39,099 bases of DNA from CAZAFN01 sp964484795. Lineage in GTDB: Bacteria > Pseudomonadota > Alphaproteobacteria > Methylaequorales > Methylaequoraceae. Made by a program: the position numbers and the translations under genes. The stretch is from NCBI GenBank assembly GCA_964484795.1, contig CAZAFN010000014.1:1-39099 (forward strand). The letters run 5' to 3'. The notes under the pieces were generated by a model. The model saw only the letters and a list, made by a program, of their open reading frames with translations, was not told the DNA's origin and made no database searches. Positions 1 through 8,429 of the stretch are shown here, piece by piece (positions within the stretch are counted from its first letter, which is position 1; each line of letters begins with the position of its first letter).

Positions 1-60
1 AGTTTATTGAAAACTTAAGATATTTTTTCTTCTTTTTACCTGTATACCCACAATACGAGA

Positions 61-156
61 CTATTCTACTGTAACCCAATGTTCGAGGTTTCTAGGTTGA
101 TCACCTGATTTTATCCAAGAAAACTGGGGGTTAGAAATGAGTAATAGTTTTTTCAT
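61..156 (-). other. Short ORF ending like the GlmS C-terminus
   Basis: A 31-residue frame runs from an ATG at 156 to a TAG at 61. Its last 13 residues read DQPRNLEHWVTVE, against DQPRNLAKSVTVE at the end of the glmS gene at 1030. Ten of 13 residues match, both end at the stop codon, and about two thirds of the last 46 bases are the same. The synonymous codons differ, so this is not a recent copy. The upstream half does not look like GlmS. After the TAG the frame stays open for 18 codons. It may be a decayed glmS end, an element-borne copy of an attachment site, or part of another gene. The similarity is seen; its origin is unknown. Confidence 0.35.
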
Positions 157-257
157 TTCAAAGAATTTTCTGTATATAATAACCTAAAAGTATATACATA
201 AAAAATGTTAACATTATAATTTTTAAGAAAAATAAATTTATAAAATTGGAGTAATTA

Positions 258-519
258 ATGGACGATGATAAAAAATCCACAATGACATCAAGAGAGTTGA
301 GAGATGAGATAATTGTTCTTTTTGAAGAATTAATTAAAAAAGATGGAAGTGGAGGAGAACANNNNNNNNNNNNNNNNNNNNNNNNNNNNNNNNNNNNNGT
401 CATTTGAGATGAAAGTATGTTCAGTTGGTAGATTAGCAAAGAAAAAAGGAGTATTGGATACATATAAATCAGCATTGTTTAGAGAAATTGAAATGATCGA
501 TTTATGGAATTACGATTAA
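258..519 (+). CDS. Small hypothetical protein interrupted by an assembly gap
   Basis: The ATG at 258 follows a GGAG at 248-251 with normal spacing. The frame runs into the N block with a charged N-terminus (MDDDKKSTMTSRELRDEI...), and an open frame resumes after it, ending SALFREIEMIDLWNYD at a TAA at 517-519. The two halves are out of register over 37 N, but the N length is probably a placeholder, so I treat them as one gene of about 85-90 residues. It is acidic at the start and has no signal peptide or membrane segment. I do not recognise the family. The antisense reading frame across the same stretch is a shadow. Confidence 0.5.
362..398. other. Assembly gap (37 N)
   Basis: An unresolved run of N interrupts the small gene at 258-519. 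The bases before it (GGAAGTGGAGGAGAAC) hint at low-complexity coding sequence, which may be why assembly failed here. The true length is unknown. Confidence 0.98.
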
Positions 520-703
520 AATCACTTTTGTAAAATCTCTTATAACTCTCCTATAACTTCCCCTATTTCTCTTAAACAGTTATTGAAATTACTTAATCCT
601 ACCTTATAAACTCCCAATTATTATTATAAAACGTTAATCCTTTGTTAAAACTTTCACTATTTTCCTTAATAATCATTAATAAAATTAAAATATTTTTGAA
701 AAA

Positions 704-955
704 TTATTCAGTTATGTCTAAACAGAAGTCAGTTAGTTTAACTTTGTAAGTGTTTTGATGTCTTTTTTTTCTAATCTCATTTTTTTTAATAATTTGTGAA
801 ACCAGACTGGGAGTAAATTGTTTTCCTCTGGTTGATTTTAGTTCACTATAATTTAAATACTGACTAACTCTAATGTACGAATACCCTTGTTCTCGGAGTG
901 TATAAATCGTTTTTAACAGGAATTTTTGATAGTTCGATAACGGGTAATTAGACAA
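704..955 (-). CDS. Small recombinase-type helix-turn-helix protein
   Basis: This 83-residue protein has the pattern YSYIRVSQYLNYSELKSTRG followed by KQFTPSLVSQIIKK and a basic stretch (EIRKKR). That resembles the segment of serine-recombinase-type proteins in which a helix pair, 'LNxxGxKTxRGKxF', and a final basic helix bind DNA. No catalytic resolvase domain is present, so it is at most a stand-alone DNA-binding module. Similar short proteins occur in marine alphaproteobacteria (recalled, not checked). It lies 75 bases downstream of glmS in the same direction, in a stretch that looks variable. Function unproven; the family resemblance is moderate. Confidence 0.55.
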   Translation of the reverse strand: MSNYPLSNYQKFLLKTIYTLREQGYSYIRVSQYLNYSELKSTRGKQFTPSLVSQIIKKNEIRKKRHQNTYKVKLTDFCLDITE

Positions 956-1029
956 GTATAAATTGGGTATTTTCTGACGAAATGTGACAAATAAATTCGT
1001 TAAAATTTCTTTATCACGGTCGTTCCAAA

Positions 1030-2856
1030 CTACTCCACGGTGACTGATTTTGCTAAATTTCTTGGTTGATCAACATCCGTTCCTTTACTAACTGCAACAA
1101 AATAAGCAATCAACTGCACGGGAATGCAGTGGATAATTGGTTGCACGAATTCATTTAAATTTGGCAAAACAATTTTCTTTATTGTTTTATCATCAATTGC
1201 CCTTTCTCCATCATCATCAGTAATTAAAATGACGTCACCTCCTCTTGCGAGAATTTCCTGCATATTAGAAACATTCTTCTCAAAAAGAAAATCCTTGGGA
1301 GCAATTATTATCACTGGAACCTTATCATCAACTAATGCTATGGGGCCGTGTTTCATCTCACCAGAAGCATAACCCTCAGCATGAATGTATGAAATTTCCT
1401 TTAATTTCAATGCTCCTTCCATGGCTATTGGGAACGAAAGTCCCCTTCCCAAAAACAAAGCGCTATTAGCTTCAACTATTTCACTGCTAATCTTTTTAAT
1501 CTGTTCACTTAATCCCAAAACATTAGACATATTTGAAGGAACTTCTAAAAGACTTTCAGTTAGTTCTATCTCCACACTCTTCTTCAATGTCTTTTTTTCT
1601 CTGCCAATCACAATGCATAAGCTAGCCAAAACACTTAATTGTGCAGTAAAGGCTTTGGTAGAAGCCACTCCTATTTCAGGGCCAGCAGCAATGGTTAAAA
1701 CAAAATCTGATTCCCGCGAAATGCTACTTTCACTAACATTTACTATGCTTAAAATCTTACTTTTATTAGCTTTTGCATACTTAAGTGCTGCAAGAGTATC
1801 AGCAGTTTCTCCAGACTGTGAAATGAATATTGAAAGGGTATCCTTAGACTTAACGTAGGCTTTATATCTGAATTCAGATGCCAAGTGAGCAACGGAATGA
1901 ATTCCAAGATATTTCTCAAACCAATAAGTAGCTATTTGACAAGCATAGTAGGAAGTTCCACAAGCTATTAAGTCTATCCTTGAAATTTTTTTCCAATTTA
2001 TTTTTAAATCAGGAATGTTTATTTTCTTATGGATTGGATCAACGAATCTGTACAATGAATCTCCTATTACATGAGGTTGTTCATAAATCTCTTTCTGCAT
2101 AAAGTGATTAAAATTTCCTTTCCCAAGGTTTTCTCCCGTGTATGAAGATTTTGAAATTTTCCTCTTAATTTTTTTAAAACTTTCATCAAAAATCTGATGT
2201 GAATTTTCATTTATGAAAACACTATCTCCTTCTTCTAAATATATTATTTTTTGAGTAAAAGGAGATAAGGCAACTGAATCTGATCCCAAAAAAGCTGAAT
2301 TTTTTCCCAAACCAACAGCTAATGGGCTACCTCTCCTAGCTCCAGCTAGCAAATTAAAATCCTTAAAAATAATTGCAATTGCAAACGCTCCTTCCAAAAA
2401 CTGAAGTGTATTTTTTAAAGCTTTTTCAGGAGAGTTTTTTTTCTTCAATTCTTCACTTAGAAGATGAGCAATGACTTCACTATCTGTTTCTGATTTAAAT
2501 TCATACCCCTTCGAAATAAGCATTTTTTTTAAATTTGAATAATTTTCAATTATTCCATTATGAACTATCGAAACTGACTTAGAAGAATGTGGATGAGCGT
2601 TGGTAGTGGACGGCACACCATGAGTGGCCCACCTAGTATGGCCTATCCCAATTTTTCCATTCAAAGTAGTTTGTTGTTTTACTTTTTTTTTTAAATTGTT
2701 TAATTTCCCTTTTGACCTTACGGTTTTAATTTCTTTTTTATTCTCTAGTATTGAAACTCCAGAAGAATCATACCCTCTATATTCCAATTTAGTAAGACCA
2801 TCTAAAATTGATTCAATTACTGGATAGTCTGCTAAAACTCCAAAAATTCCACACAT
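1030..2856 (-). CDS. glmS: Glutamine--fructose-6-phosphate aminotransferase (isomerizing)
   Basis: GlmS makes glucosamine-6-phosphate from fructose-6-phosphate and glutamine, the first committed step to UDP-GlcNAc for peptidoglycan and lipid A. At 608 residues it is full length. The N-terminal glutaminase domain starts MCGIFG, with catalytic Cys2 exposed after Met removal, and contains HTRWATHG. Two SIS sugar-isomerase domains follow, the first with SQSGETADT, and the C-terminus has the classic DVDQPRNLAKSVTVE tail. The ATG overlaps the glmU stop by one base (TAATG), so the two genes should be translationally coupled. I see no glmS ribozyme, as expected for a gene inside an operon. The conserved 3' end is the type of sequence Tn7-like elements use as a target, relevant to the odd DNA below 1030. 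Confidence 0.97.
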   Translation of the reverse strand: MCGIFGVLADYPVIESILDGLTKLEYRGYDSSGVSILENKKEIKTVRSKGKLNNLKKKVKQQTTLNGKIGIGHTRWATHGVPSTTNAHPHSSKSVSIVHNGIIENYSNLKKMLISKGYEFKSETDSEVIAHLLSEELKKKNSPEKALKNTLQFLEGAFAIAIIFKDFNLLAGARRGSPLAVGLGKNSAFLGSDSVALSPFTQKIIYLEEGDSVFINENSHQIFDESFKKIKRKISKSSYTGENLGKGNFNHFMQKEIYEQPHVIGDSLYRFVDPIHKKINIPDLKINWKKISRIDLIACGTSYYACQIATYWFEKYLGIHSVAHLASEFRYKAYVKSKDTLSIFISQSGETADTLAALKYAKANKSKILSIVNVSESSISRESDFVLTIAAGPEIGVASTKAFTAQLSVLASLCIVIGREKKTLKKSVEIELTESLLEVPSNMSNVLGLSEQIKKISSEIVEANSALFLGRGLSFPIAMEGALKLKEISYIHAEGYASGEMKHGPIALVDDKVPVIIIAPKDFLFEKNVSNMQEILARGGDVILITDDDGERAIDDKTIKKIVLPNLNEFVQPIIHCIPVQLIAYFVAVSKGTDVDQPRNLAKSVTVE

Positions 2857-4172
2857 TATTTTTTTTTCTTATTATTTTTCTTTATTAATTCAGATTTTCT
2901 GTAAACGGTAGTGCCAATTGGAACATCCTTTTTGATTACTGTGCCAGCTCCAATTATTGAATTCTTTTTGATTTTTATGGGAGCGATTAATGATGTATTA
3001 GAACCAATAAAACAATTCTCACCAATCAATGTCTTATGTTTTGTTATGCCATCATAATTACACGTTATCGTTCCAGCTCCAATATTGGTATTTTCATCAA
3101 TGACTGCATCTCCAATATAAGACAAATGAGAAGCTTTTACATTCTTGTCAATCTTAGATTTTTTTATTTCCACAAAGTTTCCAACACGAGCATCTTCTCC
3201 AATCACAGTGTGATCTCTTGTTCTAGCAAAGGGCCCAATTGTGGCATTATTGGAAATTATCGAATTCTCGACATGGCTAAAACTTTTCAGAATCACATTA
3301 TTTCCAACGCTTACGCCTGGACCAAAATATACATTCGGATGAATCACCACGTCTTTCCCAATTTGTGTATCATAACTAAAATAAACCGTGTCTGGATCAA
3401 TTAAAGTCACGCCTTGTTTTAAAAAATTTTTTCTGGCTTGGATTTGAAATTCTTCTTCAACTAGTGATAAATCAGTTTTATCATTTACACCAAGAGTTTC
3501 CACGAAACCACACTCTTCACAACCAACCTTAAAATTTGCCTCACTCATTATTTCAACTATGTCAGTCAAATAAAATTCTTTCTTATTATTATTGTTATCT
3601 ATTCTTTTTAAATTCTTTGATAATAAGTCCGTTTTAATAATCATTATCCCCGAATTGCAGAACTCAATTTTTTTTTGATCACCCTGTAGTTCACTCTTTT
3701 CAATTATTTTTTTTAACTGACTACCAACCATTTGCAACCTTCCATAGGAGTGATTAGCATTTTTAGGTCTCATCGACAAAATGCACAAATCCATTTTTTT
3801 AGATTTGAATTTTGCAATGCACTTCTTCAAGGTTTGGTTCGAAATAAGTGGAGTATCAGCATACAAAATCAAAGTGACATCTGATTGACAAATATTTTTA
3901 TTATTAAATGCAGCATTGACTGCATCAGCTGTACCCAATTGTTTTTGTTGTATAGCAAACAAGACTTTCTTATATTTTTGGTTTATTTCTGTCTTCAAAG
4001 AAGTTAACTTTTTCGAGAGTATAATTGATAGGAATTTTGGGTTAAGAGTTTTAGCAACATCTAAAACGTGGTAAATCATAGGATGGTTACCTACGTGATG
4101 AAAGACTTTGGGCTTTTTGGAATTCATCCTCTCGCCCTTACCGGCAGCTAAAACAATTACAGAAAGTGACAT
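2856..4172 (-). CDS. glmU: Bifunctional GlcN-1-P acetyltransferase / UDP-GlcNAc pyrophosphorylase
   Basis: GlmU acetylates glucosamine-1-phosphate and couples GlcNAc-1-P to UTP, giving UDP-GlcNAc. The N-terminal uridylyltransferase domain starts with LAAGKGERMNSKKPK at residues 8-22 and has QQKQLGTADAV for uracil/ribose contacts. From about residue 250 the sequence is hexapeptide-repeat left-handed beta helix (for example IGAGTITCNYDG and NSIIGAGTVI), the acetyltransferase half. At 438 residues it is slightly shorter than the E. coli protein, and the C-terminal tail is short and lysine-rich. It is first in the glmU-glmS pair and divergent from gph. Its product is also the substrate of MurA, encoded at 12071. 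Confidence 0.96.
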   Translation of the reverse strand: MSLSVIVLAAGKGERMNSKKPKVFHHVGNHPMIYHVLDVAKTLNPKFLSIILSKKLTSLKTEINQKYKKVLFAIQQKQLGTADAVNAAFNNKNICQSDVTLILYADTPLISNQTLKKCIAKFKSKKMDLCILSMRPKNANHSYGRLQMVGSQLKKIIEKSELQGDQKKIEFCNSGIMIIKTDLLSKNLKRIDNNNNKKEFYLTDIVEIMSEANFKVGCEECGFVETLGVNDKTDLSLVEEEFQIQARKNFLKQGVTLIDPDTVYFSYDTQIGKDVVIHPNVYFGPGVSVGNNVILKSFSHVENSIISNNATIGPFARTRDHTVIGEDARVGNFVEIKKSKIDKNVKASHLSYIGDAVIDENTNIGAGTITCNYDGITKHKTLIGENCFIGSNTSLIAPIKIKKNSIIGAGTVIKKDVPIGTTVYRKSELIKKNNKKKK

Positions 4173-4183
4173 TTAACTAAAGC

Positions 4184-4213
4184 TTGAAATCAAATTTTAA
4201 ATTATACTATAAC
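4184..4213 (+). promoter_or_regulatory. Possible sigma-70-type promoter for gph
   Basis: In the 67-base gap between the divergent glmU and gph starts, TTGAAA at 4184-4189 and TATAAC at 4208-4213 are separated by 18 bases and lie about 27 bases before the gph ATG. In DNA this AT-rich such boxes arise easily by chance, so support is weak. Some promoter must lie here for both directions. Confidence 0.3.
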
Positions 4214-4239
4214 TTTTTCTAACAAAGAAAAATTGTTTT

Positions 4240-4902
4240 ATGAATAAAAAAATTAAATGTGTAATATTTGATTTAGATGGAACCCTGATTGACAGCGGTC
4301 CAGATCTACTTGATTCCCTTAACTATGTACTTAAAAAAAATAAATTGAAATCTATAAGCAGGAAAGTTCTTGGAAACCTAGTGGGAGGTGGAGCTGAAGC
4401 AATGATTAGAAAGGGATATGACTTTTTGAATGAAAAAATAGTTGTTGAAAAAATCCCTGAAATGGTTGATTGCTTTATAGATTTCTATTATCAGAACTGT
4501 ACAAAAAAAACCCTCTTATACGACAATGTGTTTGAATCATTAAAAAATCTGAGGTCAAAAAAATTTAAAATGGGTTTATGTACTAATAAAAAACAACATC
4601 TAACTGAAAAAATAGTTGAACAACTAAATATAAAAGATTTCTTTGATGTAATAGTTGGCTCTAGAAAATCTATCGCCTTAAAACCAGAAACTGACATGCT
4701 TAAATTTTGTCTTGAAAATCTTGAAAGTTCTCCTGAAGAATCAATTATGATTGGTGATAGTAATAACGACATAATTCCAGCAAATAAAATGAATATGACT
4801 TCTGTTTTTGTTAAATATGGATATGGAAAGCTTGATGAATCTGTAACACCTAATTTTTCAATTGATAATATCAATGAAATTTTAAGAATCTTAAATAGTT
4901 AG
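4240..4902 (+). CDS. gph: Phosphoglycolate phosphatase-like HAD hydrolase
   Basis: A haloacid-dehalogenase phosphatase of 220 residues. Motif I is FDLDGTLIDS near residue 10, with the nucleophile and acid/base aspartates. A helical cap follows (about residues 20-90). The motif II region contains MGLCTNK, the conserved lysine of motif III lies in ALKPETDM, and motif IV is MIGDSNNDI. Layout and length fit Gph, which removes 2-phosphoglycolate arising from DNA 3'-end repair or from Rubisco side reactions; no Rubisco is visible here. Substrate identity cannot be proved from sequence, as HAD relatives can act on other small phosphates. It sits beside glmU, as often in alphaproteobacteria, and its last codon overlaps a small gene on the opposite strand. 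Confidence 0.85.
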   Translation: MNKKIKCVIFDLDGTLIDSGPDLLDSLNYVLKKNKLKSISRKVLGNLVGGGAEAMIRKGYDFLNEKIVVEKIPEMVDCFIDFYYQNCTKKTLLYDNVFESLKNLRSKKFKMGLCTNKKQHLTEKIVEQLNIKDFFDVIVGSRKSIALKPETDMLKFCLENLESSPEESIMIGDSNNDIIPANKMNMTSVFVKYGYGKLDESVTPNFSIDNINEILRILNS

Positions 4903-5024
4903 ATTTTTATTCTTTCATTAAAAAACAAATTTATCTCACTTAATACCTGATATATTGAAACCAAAGCTATAATCAAGGCGATAAAAGCAATTGCATATAA
5001 CAATTTGTGGAATTTAGGATCCAT
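4899..5024 (-). CDS. Small single-pass membrane peptide (41 aa)
   Basis: The frame opens with an ATG at 5024 and ends with a TAA at 4899, overlapping the gph stop by four bases tail to tail. The product starts MDPKFHKLLY, then has a strongly hydrophobic run (AIAFIALIIALVSIY) at about residues 11-25, and ends with a charged tail (NERIKI). One transmembrane helix is clear. There is no good Shine-Dalgarno, which is common in this window. I do not recognise a family. Support comes from clean amino-acid composition, a plausible helix and a fit to an otherwise empty gap; conservation is untested. Confidence 0.5.
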   Translation of the reverse strand: MDPKFHKLLYAIAFIALIIALVSIYQVLSEINLFFNERIKI

Positions 5025-5165
5025 AAAACAATTATATTAAAATTAATGATGAATAATCATCAAAATATTTTATTTTTAAAAATTAGGTATCATCAAATCC
5101 ACAAAACAAAAAACCATATTTTCCGAAGGTTTTAAAGTTTTCCCTTTTTTTGTATATTATGAAAA

Positions 5166-6125
5166 ATGAAAAAAAACATACTTAAAGAATCTCAAAGTGC
5201 AATAGATAAAGCAGTGGCTTTGTTGAAATCAAGAAAGTTAGTCTCAATTAAAACTGAGACCGTATACGGTGTTGCATGTGATCCCAGTAACATTTACTCC
5301 ATAAAAAAAGTTTATCAACTAAAGAAAAGACCTCTTTATAACCCTCTAATAATTCATGTTAGTTCAATGAAAATGGCTGAAGAAATAGCTGTATTCAGCA
5401 ACGATGCAAAAAATCTAGCAAAAAATTTTTGGCCTGGCCCTATGACCTTAATACTACCGAAAAGGCAAAATGAAAAGATTCATGATTTCGCCGTCTCAGG
5501 CCTGAATACTATTGCCATTAGAATGCCTAAATCTAAAATATTTCAAGAAATAATAAATCAATTCAAAAGACCACTTGCTGCTCCTAGTGCAAATGAAAGC
5601 GGTTACATTTCAGCAACTGATGCACAGCATGTGATTGATTCTTTTGGAAATCAAGTTGAACTAGTAATTGACTCAGGAAGATCAGCATTAGGATTGGAAT
5701 CTACTATTGTAGATTTGACAACCAACTCATACCTCATAAGGCGGCTAGGAGTAATAGATGAGAGAGAAATTTTAAAAGTCACAAAAATAAAAGTTAGAAT
5801 ATCAAAAAACCAAAAAAATAATTTAAAGCCTAACTCTCCCGGACAACTAGAAAAACATTATGCTCCAAAAACTCCTTTACAAATGAATGTAAAAAAACCT
5901 CAAAAAGATGATGCTTTTCTGGATTTTGGTAAAAAAACATTAATGACTCATAGTCCCTACCTTAATCTTTCAAAAAATAGCAACCTAAATGAAGCAGCCT
6001 ATAATTTATTCGATTATTTGAGAAAACTTGATAAATTAAGAAAAAAAAGAATAGCTGTGGCACCCATTCCTAATCAAGGTATTGGGAAAACCATAAATGA
6101 AAGATTGTGCAGAGCTTCGGTTTAA
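5166..6125 (+). CDS. L-threonylcarbamoyladenylate synthase (Sua5/TsaC type)
   Basis: This enzyme makes threonylcarbamoyl-AMP from threonine, bicarbonate and ATP, the first step of the t6A37 modification of tRNAs reading ANN codons. The YrdC-like fold is clear: KTETVYGVACD near residue 30, then KKRPLYNPLIIHV, FWPGPMTLIL, and SAN in PLAAPSANESG. At 319 residues it has the C-terminal Sua5 domain after a PGQLEKHYAPKTPL linker, so it is the long Sua5 form and not the short TsaC form. It ends NERLCRAS, as such proteins often do. The stop is directly followed by the ATG of the next gene. The unusual tRNA-Thr at 18139 has A37 and would be a natural t6A substrate. Confidence 0.93.
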   Translation: MKKNILKESQSAIDKAVALLKSRKLVSIKTETVYGVACDPSNIYSIKKVYQLKKRPLYNPLIIHVSSMKMAEEIAVFSNDAKNLAKNFWPGPMTLILPKRQNEKIHDFAVSGLNTIAIRMPKSKIFQEIINQFKRPLAAPSANESGYISATDAQHVIDSFGNQVELVIDSGRSALGLESTIVDLTTNSYLIRRLGVIDEREILKVTKIKVRISKNQKNNLKPNSPGQLEKHYAPKTPLQMNVKKPQKDDAFLDFGKKTLMTHSPYLNLSKNSNLNEAAYNLFDYLRKLDKLRKKRIAVAPIPNQGIGKTINERLCRASV

Positions 6126-7523
6126 ATGAGTAAAAATAATTTAAGAAAACTTGTAAAAGGTTTGAATTCCAACGAATTTTCTTTTGATCAAGAAACCTTA
6201 AAAAAACATTGTATAGATTGGAGAGGAGAGTTTTCAGGAGATTCAGACTTAATTCTCTTTCCTAATTCAGTCAAAAAAATATCTAACATTCTGAACTTTT
6301 GCAATAAGGAAAAAATTCCAGTTGTTCCTCAAGGTGGAAATACTGGCTTAGTAGGAGGCTCTGTACCAAGAAAAAAAAAAGGAGAAGTTATAATTAATCT
6401 ATCAAATCTAAATAAAATAAGAAACATTGATTTAATTGGTAGTTCCATCACTCTTGAAAGTGGTTGTATTCTGGAAAATGTCAAAAATGAATTAGCAAAG
6501 GATGATATGGAATTCCCTCTTTCTATGGGTTCAAGAGGTAATTGTCAAATAGGTGGAAACATTGCCACAAATGCTGGTGGCGTTAATGTTTTAAAATATG
6601 GTTCGATTAGACATAGTATTTTAGGTCTTGAAGCAGTCCTTCCAGATGGATCAATTTACTCGTCATTAAAAAACGTAAAAAAGAATAATACTGGACTTGA
6701 TCTCAAACAACTTCTAATTGGGTCGGAAGGAATTTTAGGAATAATTACAGCAGCTACAATTAAACTTTTCCCATTGCCAAAAGAAAAAGTTGTTTTGTGG
6801 GCATCATTTCAAAATTTTAAAAATGTTCTTGATTTCTATGTCTTAATGACAAAAAAGTTTAACGATTTAATAACAAGTTTTGAATATATGAATAAAGAAT
6901 CAATAAATATATTAGAAAAAAATGAATTGAAACTAAAAAATATTAAGAAAAATGAATGCTATTGCTTAGTTGAGATTTCAAACTTCCAAAAGATCAATAA
7001 TTTTAATGATTTTCTAATCTCAAAAATAAATTTTAAAGATCTCAATACTGAAGATTTAATTGTTTCTAAGTCCGAATCTGAGAATGCAAGGTTATGGAAC
7101 TACAGAGAATCCATCCCTTTAGCAGAAAGAAAGGAAAAATTTGTAATTCAACATGATGTTTCAATTCCTCTAAACCAAATTGATAATTTTGTTTCTGAAA
7201 CTTCAAATCTAATAAAAAAAATGGAAGAATCTTCAGTGATAATTAACTTTGGTCATTTGGGAGATAATAATTTACATTTCAATGTATTAGTTAAAGAAAA
7301 AGATAAAACAAGTAATAAAGAGAAAATTAAAAAAAGAATTAGCAGGGTAGTTTTCAATAGTGTAAACAAATTCGGTGGTGCAATAAGTGCTGAACATGGA
7401 ATTGGACAATTAAGAAGAAATGAATTGACAAGACATAAAAACAAAAATGAAATCACCAAAATGAGAAAAATAAAAAAGATCTTTGATCCTAACAATATCC
7501 TTAACCCGGGAAAAGTTGTCTAG
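6126..7523 (+). CDS. FAD-linked D-2-hydroxyacid dehydrogenase (GlcD / D-2-hydroxyglutarate dehydrogenase type)
   Basis: A 465-residue flavoprotein with an N-terminal PCMH-type FAD-binding domain and a C-terminal FAD-oxidase domain. VPQGGNTGLVGGSVP near residue 75 and GGNIATNAGGVNVLKYG near 140 are FAD-pocket motifs. LLIGSEGILGIIT follows. The C-terminal part has INFGHLGDNNLHFNV, which carries metal or substrate-binding histidines, and AISAEHGIGQLRR. Length and motifs fit D-2-hydroxyglutarate or D-lactate/glycolate dehydrogenases passing electrons to a flavoprotein or quinone; the substrate cannot be fixed. It starts at the base after the Sua5-like stop, so the two are coupled. A run of ten A at 6371-6380 stays in frame, a contrast with the broken A10 site near 8870. 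Confidence 0.88.
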   Translation: MSKNNLRKLVKGLNSNEFSFDQETLKKHCIDWRGEFSGDSDLILFPNSVKKISNILNFCNKEKIPVVPQGGNTGLVGGSVPRKKKGEVIINLSNLNKIRNIDLIGSSITLESGCILENVKNELAKDDMEFPLSMGSRGNCQIGGNIATNAGGVNVLKYGSIRHSILGLEAVLPDGSIYSSLKNVKKNNTGLDLKQLLIGSEGILGIITAATIKLFPLPKEKVVLWASFQNFKNVLDFYVLMTKKFNDLITSFEYMNKESINILEKNELKLKNIKKNECYCLVEISNFQKINNFNDFLISKINFKDLNTEDLIVSKSESENARLWNYRESIPLAERKEKFVIQHDVSIPLNQIDNFVSETSNLIKKMEESSVIINFGHLGDNNLHFNVLVKEKDKTSNKEKIKKRISRVVFNSVNKFGGAISAEHGIGQLRRNELTRHKNKNEITKMRKIKKIFDPNNILNPGKVV

Positions 7524-8428
7524 TCTAAGAAATCTTCATATATTTTGTTGGCTTTTCGACAATTACCAAGTATATCGCTACTAATATAAAAAAACCCTTG
7601 AAGATATAACTTGAACCAATCAGAGAATAAATTTGACTTTTTAAATCTTTTGGCGAACCTCCAGGCTCTTGCAGTCAAACGTCTTTGTGCATATAGTTTA
7701 AAACTTTTATTTAATTGCGGATTGTCTTCAATAAAAAATTCCAAAGCTTTAGAAACTCTATATATCTGATTATTCTTTTTTTCTGATATTTGACCTGGTG
7801 CTTCAAATGGTAAGATTGCAATTGGGTAATTTAGTCTGGCAAAATCTCCCAATATTGACAATTTTAGAGTAAGTGAGTACTCCTGGCTAAACTTTATTCT
7901 TTCATCGCACCCACCAACTTCTTGGCAGAATTTAGTTAAAACCAAGCATTGAGATGGATTGAACATTGAGTTTCGCATGGCTTTTTTAATCGGATTCTTA
8001 ATTATAGAAAAGTCATTATGGTTAAATTTTTCGAAAATATTTACTTTTTGCAAGTCTGAAACTTTTCTTTGAAGACCAAATGACAAAACTAAATTTGCAT
8101 TCTTTTCCAAAATATTAATTAAAGCTTGAGTCGTATCACTTAATATAATGTCATCAGCATCAAGAAATTTGATGTATTTCATCTTAGCCAATTTAATGCC
8201 TACATTAGTTGCGTTAGCTGAGCCAAGATTTTCTTGTTTTTTAATTGTACAGTTTTCTAGAGATTTAGTTTCTTTTACTAAAATTTCATATGAACTATCA
8301 GTTGAACCATCATCAATAAAAATAAACTCTTTTTTAAAATCACCCTTTTGCGTTTTAAGAGAATCAACAACGTATTTCAAATATCTGGATTTGTTGAAAA
8401 CTGGAATTACAAAAGAAACAGAGGTCAT
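7520..8428 (-). CDS. Family 2 glycosyltransferase
   Basis: A GT-A fold transferase of 302 residues. It starts VSFVIPVFNKSRYL, has FIDDGSTDSS for nucleotide binding, ENLGSANATNVG, and FLDADDII as the DxD metal/nucleotide-sugar motif near residue 92. The C-terminal third has many aromatic and basic residues but no membrane helix. It probably adds one sugar to a lipid-linked or protein-linked glycan at the inner face of the membrane; donor and acceptor are unknown. It directly follows the frameshifted lipoprotein (one-base spacer) and converges with the dehydrogenase, overlapping its end by four bases. It is separate from the main glycan operon at 20938-26458. Confidence 0.85.
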   Translation of the reverse strand: MTSVSFVIPVFNKSRYLKYVVDSLKTQKGDFKKEFIFIDDGSTDSSYEILVKETKSLENCTIKKQENLGSANATNVGIKLAKMKYIKFLDADDIILSDTTQALINILEKNANLVLSFGLQRKVSDLQKVNIFEKFNHNDFSIIKNPIKKAMRNSMFNPSQCLVLTKFCQEVGGCDERIKFSQEYSLTLKLSILGDFARLNYPIAILPFEAPGQISEKKNNQIYRVSKALEFFIEDNPQLNKSFKLYAQRRLTARAWRFAKRFKKSNLFSDWFKLYLQGFFYISSDILGNCRKANKIYEDFLD

Positions 8429-8429
8429 T

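Noticed and set aside
158..475. An open frame on the minus strand across the N gap.
   Set aside because: It spans unknown bases, is antisense to a better-supported plus-strand gene with a ribosome site, and looks like a shadow.
541..565. Two copies of TATAACT about 12 bases apart, considered as a CRISPR-like or iteron repeat.
   Set aside because: Only two short imperfect copies in AT-rich DNA; no array, spacers or replication gene.
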